A program made the position numbers and the translations under genes. A stretch of DNA of 7,089 nt, from the NCBI GenBank assembly GCA_023405705.1, contig JAEXXR010000440.1:1-7089 (forward strand), in the 5' to 3' direction. Shown here piece after piece: positions 1-4,910 of the stretch. Each line of letters starts with the position of its first letter. Position 1 is the first letter of the stretch. Source of the stretch: Actinomycetes bacterium. Lineage in GTDB: Bacteria > Actinomycetota > Thermoleophilia > Solirubrobacterales > Solirubrobacteraceae. The notes beneath the pieces were generated by a model, which was given only the letters and a program-made list of their open reading frames with translations, searched no databases and was not told the DNA's origin.

Positions 1-525
1 GCCTGGGACCGCGCCGGCGCGAAGCGCCGCGTCGTCGGGATCGCCGCGCTCGACGCCCACCAGTTCGGCCTGCGCGTGCTCGGCCGCGTCCCGCTCAAGC
101 TGATGAGCTACCGCCGCAGCTTCGAGCTGCTGCGCACGCACGTGCTGCTGGAGCGGCCTACGAGCGGCGACGCCGCGGCCGACCGCGACGCCGTCTACGC
201 CGCGCTGCGCGCCGGCCGCTGCTACCTCGCCCGCGACGACCTCGCGCCGGCCGGCGGCTTCCGCTTCTGGGCGGAGGGCGCCCAGCACGTCGAGATGGGC
301 GACGAGGCGCCGGCCAGCGGCGGCTTCACGCTCCACGTCCGCCTCCCCCGCCCCGCCGCCGTGCGGATCGTCCGCGACGGCGTCGAGCTGGAGCGGGCGC
401 CGAGAGCGTCGAGCCTGACGGCCTCCGCGCGCGAGCCGGGCGTCTACCGCGTCGAGGTCGAGCTGAGAGACCGCGGCCGCGCGCGCAGCTGGATCCTCTC
501 GAACCCGATCTACCTGCGGCCGTAG
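1..525 (+). CDS. PHP-domain metal-dependent hydrolase, C-terminal part (5' end outside window)
   Basis: The reading frame is open from the first base to a TAG stop, giving 174 residues of the C-terminal part of a larger protein. Residues 14-20 read IAALDAH; the D18-x-H20 pair matches the last metal-binding motif of PHP (polymerase and histidinol phosphatase) phosphoesterases. It is followed by a stretch around residues 32-52 (PLKLMSYRRSFELLRTHVLL) of the kind that closes the PHP barrel in stand-alone PHP proteins. A helical segment (DRDAVYAALRAGRCYLA) and a beta-rich C-terminal domain follow, ending SWILSNPIYLRP, a tail common in this family. Members hydrolyse phosphoester bonds with two or three bound metals; the substrate cannot be told from this fragment. 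A GTG at position 76 lies inside the conserved region and is not the true start. The gene converges on trxB. I am confident of the fold and not of the function. Confidence 0.8.
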   Translation, partial: AWDRAGAKRRVVGIAALDAHQFGLRVLGRVPLKLMSYRRSFELLRTHVLLERPTSGDAAADRDAVYAALRAGRCYLARDDLAPAGGFRFWAEGAQHVEMGDEAPASGGFTLHVRLPRPAAVRIVRDGVELERAPRASSLTASAREPGVYRVEVELRDRGRARSWILSNPIYLRP

Positions 526-576
526 GCCGAACGCGCTGCGAGCGCCGCGCCCGCGCGCAAAGCGGTGCGGGGCGAC

Positions 577-607
577 CGTCGCGGGACGCAGACAGCGCCC
601 CGCGACG
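577..607. terminator. GC-rich hairpin between convergent genes, possible bidirectional terminator
   Basis: A perfect 9-bp inverted repeat (CGTCGCGGG at 577-585, CCCGCGACG at 599-607) with a 13-base loop lies between the stop of the PHP gene (525) and the stop of trxB (621). A second 8-bp pairing (GCGGGGCG at 567-574 with CGCCCCGC at 596-603) competes for the same right arm. There is no T-run on either strand, so intrinsic termination is inferred only from position and stem strength. Confidence 0.45.
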
Positions 608-620
608 AACGACCCTGCCG

Positions 621-1598
621 CTAGGCCTCGATCGCCTCGGCGGCCGGGCGCGCGTCGACGTTCGGCGGCGTGTCGCGCAGGTACCACTCGGCGTCGAGCG
701 CGGCCTTGCAGCCGGAGCCGGCGGCGGTGATCGCCTGGCGGTAGGTGTGGTCGACGAGGTCGCCGGCGGCGAAGACGCCTCTCAGGTTCGTGCGCGTCGA
801 CAGGCCCTCGGTCTTGACGTAGCCGTTCTCGTCGAGCTCGACGATCCCCTTGACCAGCTCCGACTGCGGCTCGTGGCCGATCGCGATGAAGGCGCCGGTC
901 GCCGAGTGCTCGATGATCTCGCCGGTCTCGGCGTGCTTGAGCCGGACCTTCGCGAGCGCGCCTCTCTCGCCGGCGACGAACTCCTCGACGGTGTACGGCG
1001 TCAGCCACTCGATGTTGTCGGCCTCTCTGGCGCGGTCGAGCATGATCGCCGAGGCGCGGAACTCGTCGCGGCGGTTGACGATCACGACTCTGCCGGCGAA
1101 CTTCGCGAGGAAGATCGCCTCCTCCATCGCCGAGTCGCCGCCGCCGACGATCACCGTCTCGTGCTCCTTGAAGAAAGCCGCGTCGCAGGTCGCGCAGTAG
1201 GAGACGCCGCGGCCGCCGAGCTCGTCCTCGCCGGGCGAGCCGAGCTTCTTGTGCTGCGCGCCCATCGCGAGCACGACCGCCTTCGTCTGGAAGGCCTCGT
1301 CGCCGACCCAGACGGTGTGCAGGCCGCCGTCGCTCAGCTCGACTCTCGTCGCGTCGTCGGTGATGAAGCGGGTCCCGAAGCGCTCGGCCTGGTCGCGGAA
1401 CTCCTGCATCATGACCGGCCCCATGACGCCTTCTCTGTAGCCCGGGTAGTTCTCGACCTCGGTCGTCTGCTGGAGCAGGCCGCCCCAGGCGAAGCCCTCG
1501 ATCACGAGCGGTCTCAGGTCGGCGCGCGCCGTGTAGAGGGCGGCGGTGTACCCGGCAGGTCCGCTGCCGACGATGATCACGTTCTCGACGTCTGCCAT
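621..1598 (-). CDS. trxB: Thioredoxin-disulfide reductase (NADPH, FAD)
   Basis: The protein is 325 residues from the ATG at 1598, a normal length for low-molecular-weight bacterial TrxB. It passes electrons from NADPH through FAD and a redox-active disulfide to thioredoxin in the cytoplasm. Visible motifs in order: FAD-binding GSGPAG at 11-16; WGGLLQQTTEVENYPG at 38-53; the redox disulfide CATC with C135 and C138; NADPH-binding GGGDSA at 152-157; the NADPH-phosphate motif NRRDEFR at 175-181, with Asn where His is usual; the second FAD motif GVFAAGD at 274-280; and RQAITAAGSG at 287-296. A TTG at 1628 in the same frame would add 10 residues, but the FAD motif is correctly placed from the ATG, so I prefer the ATG. 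No thioredoxin gene follows; the next gene downstream is convergent. Seven of 21 Arg codons are AGA, unusual for such GC-rich DNA. Confidence 0.97.
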   Translation of the reverse strand: MADVENVIIVGSGPAGYTAALYTARADLRPLVIEGFAWGGLLQQTTEVENYPGYREGVMGPVMMQEFRDQAERFGTRFITDDATRVELSDGGLHTVWVGDEAFQTKAVVLAMGAQHKKLGSPGEDELGGRGVSYCATCDAAFFKEHETVIVGGGDSAMEEAIFLAKFAGRVVIVNRRDEFRASAIMLDRAREADNIEWLTPYTVEEFVAGERGALAKVRLKHAETGEIIEHSATGAFIAIGHEPQSELVKGIVELDENGYVKTEGLSTRTNLRGVFAAGDLVDHTYRQAITAAGSGCKAALDAEWYLRDTPPNVDARPAAEAIEA

Positions 1599-1609
1599 GG
1601 GTCGCTCGG

Positions 1610-1644
1610 TTCTCCCGGTCAATTCCAATACTTCACTTAGGATA
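1610..1644 (-). promoter_or_regulatory. AT-rich promoter-like patch and ribosome site of trxB
   Basis: On the minus strand this stretch holds TATCCT (1644-1639), a fair -10 hexamer, then an AT-rich run, then GGGAGAA (1616-1610), a Shine-Dalgarno-like sequence 11 bases before the ATG at 1598. Roughly 60% A/T over about 29 bases stands out in this window. No convincing -35 element sits 16-18 bases upstream of TATCCT, so the promoter call is tentative. The leader would be about 35 bases. Confidence 0.4.
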
Positions 1645-1692
1645 GCGTCCTGCGGAGCGCCTCCCCCGGGGCCGCGCAGACCTACGCACCGC

Positions 1693-1709
1693 CCGCGCAG
1701 GAAGCGCGG
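1693..1709 (-). terminator. Small GC hairpin after the flippase-like gene
   Basis: A perfect 6-bp inverted repeat (CCGCGC and GCGCGG) with a 5-base loop starts 15 bases beyond the stop of the flippase-like gene. It lies between that gene and trxB, which has its own promoter-like patch, so weak termination here is plausible. It has no T-run, and such hairpins arise easily by chance in GC-rich DNA. Confidence 0.25.
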
Positions 1710-1724
1710 AAGCTGCTCCAGAGA

Positions 1725-2867
1725 CTACGCCGCCGCGGGTTCGCGGCGCCACCCGGCGACTCTTCTGCGCAGCCCGATGTAGGCGATGACGCCGGGTATC
1801 GTCGGCAGCCAGAAGGCGAAGACGCGGTAGGCGAGCACGGCGACGATCGCGAGGCTCGAGCCGACGCCGAACGCGACGAAGGCGCCGATCATGCCGCCGT
1901 CGACGCCGCCGATCCCGCCCGGCAGCGGCAGCAGGTTGCCGAGCATGCCGACGAAGTACGCCTGCACGATCACGGCCATCGGCGGGGCGTCGCCGAAGGC
2001 GTGGAAGCAGGCCCACAGGACGGCGACGTTGAAGATCCACCAGGTCGCGACGCCGAACATCGCGCGGTCGGGATGGGCGGCCTTGTGGATCGCGAAGCGG
2101 ATCCCGCCGCGCATCGACGCCGGGCCGAGCGCCAGCCGCCGCAGCCACTTCGCCGTCCGCGGCCGCCGCGGCGCCATCGCCTCGACGCGCGCAGGGAAGT
2201 CCTCGGGCACGAGCGCCAGCGGCAGCACCAGCGCGAAGGCGATCAGGCCGATCACCGCCGGGATGACGGTGATGCCGAACGGCGCCGGCCCGGGGAAGAC
2301 GCCCGTCCGCAGGCCGATCCCGCAGACGATCATGGCCAGCACGTAGACGCCGTACAGCAGCAGCATGAAGGCGATCATCCGCTCGGCGACGTCGCGCCGC
2401 TCCATCCCGGAGCGCCGCAGCGCCCACGCCGTGACCGCCACGCCGCCGGCGCCGCCGGCCGCGAAGAGCCGCGTCGCCGCCAGCCCGGCCATCGTCATCA
2501 GGTAGCTGTCGTGCAACGTGATGCGCGAGCCCTTCGGCACGTGGACGCCGTGGAACAGCGCGACGTAGCTGGCCATCGAGAGGATCTCGAAGACGAGCGC
2601 CGCCGCCAGCCAGGCGTGGTCGCCGTTGGAGACTCTCTCCCACGTGTCCTGCACGCCGCCGATCTTCGGCAGCGCGAAGTAGAGGAAGGCGACGACCGCC
2701 AGCACGAAGACGACCGAGGCGATCACGCGCCGCCGCGTCATCGCGACGCGCGGCATCTCCTCCTCGTCGTCGTGCCCGTCCGCCGCGCGCCCGGCCTCGG
2801 CCTCGGCGACCGGAGCGGTCGACGCGATCTCCCTCGCGTCGGCCCGCCGCTGCGCGTCCCCCGCCAT
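1725..2867 (-). CDS. Flippase-like integral membrane protein (LPG-synthase transmembrane family)
   Basis: This is a 380-residue polytopic membrane protein. An acidic, probably cytoplasmic tail (about 1-45, with DDEEE at 33-37) precedes the first membrane helix (about 48-65). Several hydrophobic segments follow, at about 86-106, 125-148, 164-184, 197-220, 272-290, 296-315, 325-347 and 350-365. The signature GNLLPLPGGIGGVDGG (310-325) near the C-terminus and the Arg-containing AATRLFAAGGAGG segment (130-142) are typical of the lysylphosphatidylglycerol-synthase transmembrane/UPF0104 family, thought to move lipids or lipid-linked molecules across the membrane. The catalytic aminoacyl-transfer domain of MprF is absent, so this is not a full LPG synthase. 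The ATG at 2867 lies 5 bases after the PAP2 stop, pointing to one operon. An in-frame ATG at 2756 is possible, but its purine-rich GAGGAGGAG sits directly against it. The substrate is unknown. Confidence 0.85.
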   Translation of the reverse strand: MAGDAQRRADAREIASTAPVAEAEAGRAADGHDDEEEMPRVAMTRRRVIASVVFVLAVVAFLYFALPKIGGVQDTWERVSNGDHAWLAAALVFEILSMASYVALFHGVHVPKGSRITLHDSYLMTMAGLAATRLFAAGGAGGVAVTAWALRRSGMERRDVAERMIAFMLLLYGVYVLAMIVCGIGLRTGVFPGPAPFGITVIPAVIGLIAFALVLPLALVPEDFPARVEAMAPRRPRTAKWLRRLALGPASMRGGIRFAIHKAAHPDRAMFGVATWWIFNVAVLWACFHAFGDAPPMAVIVQAYFVGMLGNLLPLPGGIGGVDGGMIGAFVAFGVGSSLAIVAVLAYRVFAFWLPTIPGVIAYIGLRRRVAGWRREPAAA

Positions 2868-2872
2868 CCGGC

Positions 2873-3850
2873 CTACGCCCGCGCTCTTGCTTCGAGTGCC
2901 GAGACGGCGCGGCCGGCGCTCAGCGCCAGCGGCGTCAGCTTCGGGGCGGCCGCGCGGACGCCCTCGGTGAGGGCGAGCCCGGCCAGCAGGTCGACGGCGT
3001 AGTGCTCGCCGAGGTAGACGAGCGCCAGGCCGAGCGTCGCCGCGTAGGTCCAGCCGATCGCGCCTTCGACCGGGCCGACCTCCTGGAGCAGGTGGGCGGC
3101 GTTCACGGACGTGGCGAAGTGCAGCGAGGGCATGGCAGCGAGGGGATTGCCTCCCAGCAGAGAGTAGAGCGGCCCCCAGCGGTGCTTCCAGAACTGCTCG
3201 CCGTACTCGATCATCATCCGCCGCACGCGCGTCTCGTCGTGGTCCTCCAGGCGCCCTCTCGCGGCGGCGTACCACGGCGGCGCGGTCGGCACGAGGTGGT
3301 AGACGAGCGCGCCGAGGTCGAAGACGGCGTAGGTCGTCGCGGCCGCGCGGCCGAATCTCTCGCGTCTGCGGACCAACACGTAGGCGACCGCGACGTGCGG
3401 CACCGCGAACCAGACCCAGTGGCACCAGACGAGCACCTTCTCGCCGCGGCGGATGCTGCCCGGCGCCGACAGCAGCCGCTGCAGCCGCAGCGTCGGCGGC
3501 GTGCCGAGGCCGAGCACGGTGTCGACCTTGACGGGGTAGTCGATGTGGACGCGGCGCTGGAGCGCCTCCGGGTCGTCGTGCGGCATTTCGTACGCCGCGA
3601 GGTAGGCCCACATCTGCAGCGAGCAGGCGAGGACGTCGCGCGTGCGCGAGCGCGGGACCGCCACGCACAGGGCGACCGGAGCGGCCGCGGCGGCCGCCAG
3701 CACGGCGGGTTTGGGCAGCCTGGCGCGCCGGCGGATCACCGGGGCGGCGACGCCGGCAGCGACGATCGCCCATGCTGCGGCTCGGAGGGCCTTCGACTTC
3801 CGCAAAGCGCCGGGAGTATATGAGGGTCCACTCACCCGCGGTCGTCTCAC
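2873..3850 (-). CDS. PAP2-family membrane phosphatase/phosphotransferase (Aur1-like type)
   Basis: The frame encodes up to 325 residues from a GTG at 3850. Hydrophobic segments (about 22-38, 48-65, 139-160, 172-188, 265-280, 286-298) indicate a multi-pass membrane protein. The catalytic motifs are AMPSLHFA (P241-S242-L243-H244) and YLGEHYAVDLLAG (H283 and D287), the phosphate-binding and nucleophile/relay histidine motifs of the PAP2 superfamily. The classic upstream KxxxxxxRP motif is not seen; PTAPPWY (188-194) stands in that region, as in the Aur1/inositolphosphotransferase-like branch. Members remove or transfer phosphate groups on lipids or lipid carriers at the membrane. The start is uncertain: a GTG at 3835 and a TTG at 3805 are also in frame, none has a good Shine-Dalgarno, and a -10-like TATACT at 3820-3815 favours the TTG (310 residues). 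It is the first gene of a pair with the flippase-like gene. The exact substrate cannot be read from sequence. Confidence 0.85.
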   Translation of the reverse strand: MRRPRVSGPSYTPGALRKSKALRAAAWAIVAAGVAAPVIRRRARLPKPAVLAAAAAAPVALCVAVPRSRTRDVLACSLQMWAYLAAYEMPHDDPEALQRRVHIDYPVKVDTVLGLGTPPTLRLQRLLSAPGSIRRGEKVLVWCHWVWFAVPHVAVAYVLVRRRERFGRAAATTYAVFDLGALVYHLVPTAPPWYAAARGRLEDHDETRVRRMMIEYGEQFWKHRWGPLYSLLGGNPLAAMPSLHFATSVNAAHLLQEVGPVEGAIGWTYAATLGLALVYLGEHYAVDLLAGLALTEGVRAAAPKLTPLALSAGRAVSALEARARA

Positions 3851-3870
3851 TTCGCCGTCTCACGTACGTG
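3815..3870 (-). promoter_or_regulatory. Candidate promoter/operator region of the PAP2-flippase pair
   Basis: Reading the minus strand: a perfect 10-bp palindrome CACGTACGTG (3870-3861) runs into GTGAGACG (3863-3856), which recurs exactly at 3850-3843, with a partial third copy GTGAGTGG at 3835-3828. TATACT, a good -10 hexamer, follows at 3820-3815. No TTGACA-like -35 is visible at standard spacing. The repeat starts are 13 and 15 bases apart. A regulator site is inference; no family is recognised. Confidence 0.35.
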
Positions 3871-3968
3871 GGCGCGCTTTCCCGAGCCGTCCTCGTGCCC
3901 TCCGTCACGAGCTGCCGCCGCGCCGGCCGCGCCGCCCAGCATCGGCGCCGCCGGACGCCGTCCGACCG

Positions 3969-3974
3969 TAGGAT
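3969..3974 (+). promoter_or_regulatory. -10-like hexamer or Shine-Dalgarno just upstream of the crotonase gene
   Basis: TAGGAT ends 8 bases before the ATG at 3983. As a -10 element it would place the transcript start within about two bases of the ATG, giving a leaderless mRNA. The same bases contain AGGA, 9 bases before the ATG, which could instead be a Shine-Dalgarno. Sequence alone cannot separate the two. Confidence 0.35.
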
Positions 3975-3982
3975 CCGGCGCC

Positions 3983-4795
3983 ATGAGCGACTACGAGTTG
4001 GTCCACGCCTACGAGACGGTGAACCTCCACCGTCGCGGCGGCGTGGCACGGATCGAGCTGAACCGTCCGCAGAAGATGAACGCCTGGGACAAGCAGCTCG
4101 GGCTCGACCTGCGCGACGCGGTCGAGCGCACCAGCGCCGACGACGCGGTGCGCGCCGTGCTGCTCACGGGAGCCGGTCGCGGCTTCTCCTCCGGCGCCGA
4201 CCTGTCGGCCGGCTTCGACCTCAACCCGGAGGGCCACCCCGACGTCCACACCGCCCTCGTCGAGCGCTACCACCCGATCATCCTCGGCGTGCGCAGCTCG
4301 CCCAAGCCGGTGATCGCGGCGGTCAACGGCGGCGCGGTCGGCATCGGCTGCTCGCTCGCGCTCGCCGCCGACCTCGTGCTCGCCGCCGAGTCGGCCTACT
4401 TCCTGCTCGCCTTCGTCAACATCGGCCTCGTCCCCGACGGCGGCGCCTCGGCCTTCATCCCGGCGCGCATCGGCCTGACGCGCGCCACGGAGATGGCGAT
4501 GCTCGGCGAGCGGATCCCGGCCGCCAGGGCGCTCGACTGGGGCCTGATCAACGCCGTCCACCCCGACGAGGAGCTGGCCGCCGCGGCCGACGCGCTCGCC
4601 GAGCGGCTCGCCGCCGGCCCGACGCGCTCGTACGCCGGCGCCAAGCGTCAGCTCAACGCGTGGGTCCAGGACGGCCTGGAAGAACAGCTCGAACTGGAGG
4701 CAGACGTGCAGCAGGAGCAGGCCGCGACCAGAGACTTCGCGGAGGGCGCGCTGGCGTTCCTGCAGAAGCGGGCGCCGGAGTTCAAGGGTGTCTGA
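3983..4795 (+). CDS. Enoyl-CoA hydratase/isomerase (crotonase) family protein, PaaG-like
   Basis: This is a 270-residue protein of normal crotonase length. The acyl-CoA-binding core is clear: IELNRPQKMNAW (24-35), the first oxyanion-hole region GRGFSSGADLS (66-75), PVIAAVNGGAVGIGCSLALAADLVLA (109-134), and FVNIGLVPDGGASAF (144-158). By alignment from memory, the two catalytic glutamates of true enoyl-CoA hydratases (rat E144 and E164) correspond to S124 and F144, so water addition by the classical mechanism is unlikely. The FVxIGLVPD motif with D152 is that of PaaG-type 1,2-epoxyphenylacetyl-CoA isomerase and related enoyl-CoA isomerases, where this Asp is catalytic. It probably acts in the cytoplasm on an acyl-CoA in fatty-acid or aromatic degradation. 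No other paa or beta-oxidation genes flank it, so the pathway is unresolved. Ser replaces the Asn found at position 124 in PaaG, as I recall that sequence. Confidence 0.9.
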   Translation: MSDYELVHAYETVNLHRRGGVARIELNRPQKMNAWDKQLGLDLRDAVERTSADDAVRAVLLTGAGRGFSSGADLSAGFDLNPEGHPDVHTALVERYHPIILGVRSSPKPVIAAVNGGAVGIGCSLALAADLVLAAESAYFLLAFVNIGLVPDGGASAFIPARIGLTRATEMAMLGERIPAARALDWGLINAVHPDEELAAAADALAERLAAGPTRSYAGAKRQLNAWVQDGLEEQLELEADVQQEQAATRDFAEGALAFLQKRAPEFKGV

Positions 4796-4855
4796 CACGC
4801 CCCGGATGCAGGCAAAAGCCCGTCACGGCGGGCCGTTGGACGATCCCATCTTCCA

Positions 4856-4880
4856 GAGCGGAGCACCTGGCGCTCCGCTC
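4856..4880 (+). terminator. Perfect 9-bp hairpin between crotonase gene and coxB
   Basis: GAGCGGAGC (4856-4864) and GCTCCGCTC (4872-4880) form a perfect 9-bp stem with a 7-base loop, about 60 bases after the crotonase stop. It has no T-run. It could terminate the crotonase transcript, or structure the leader of coxB. Its presence argues that this stretch is spacer and not the 5' end of coxB. Confidence 0.45.
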
Positions 4881-4894
4881 CGCCGCAACGTGGA

Positions 4895-4900
4895 TAGAAT
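4895..4900 (+). promoter_or_regulatory. -10-like hexamer upstream of coxB
   Basis: TAGAAT matches the TATAAT consensus at 5 of 6 positions and stands in otherwise GC-rich sequence, just after the hairpin at 4856-4880. Transcription would start near 4907, close to the TTG at 4911. No -35 hexamer is evident, so this is a candidate promoter for the coxB-coxA operon only. Confidence 0.35.
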
Positions 4901-4910
4901 CCGCGCCGCC

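Noticed and set aside
1605..1626. SigR-type (GGAAT...GTT) promoter for trxB
   Set aside because: GGAAT is present at 1626-1622 on the minus strand, but no GTT occurs at the expected distance downstream, and the motif lies too close to the ATG.
747..1640. Long plus-strand open frame antisense to trxB
   Set aside because: The opposite strand is an unmistakable TrxB with all motifs. GC-rich genes with G/C third positions routinely leave open antisense frames, and this one gives a low-complexity Arg/Ala/Val-rich product.
1633..2643. Minus-strand frame of 336 residues overlapping the flippase-like gene
   Set aside because: It is Arg-rich low-complexity sequence without domains, and an out-of-frame shadow of a well-supported membrane protein.
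1725..2867. Full lysylphosphatidylglycerol synthase (mprF)
   Set aside because: At 380 residues only the transmembrane region is present; the C-terminal catalytic domain is missing.
2001..3823. Plus-strand open frames opposite the PAP2 and flippase-like genes
   Set aside because: The products are Arg/Asp/His-rich with no recognisable motif, and the minus-strand proteins have clear families.
2868..4049. Upstream extension of the flippase-like frame to 4049 (774 residues in total)
   Set aside because: The extension runs through the PAP2 gene in another frame and is Arg/Pro-rich and repetitive. The membrane protein begins naturally at the ATG at 2867.
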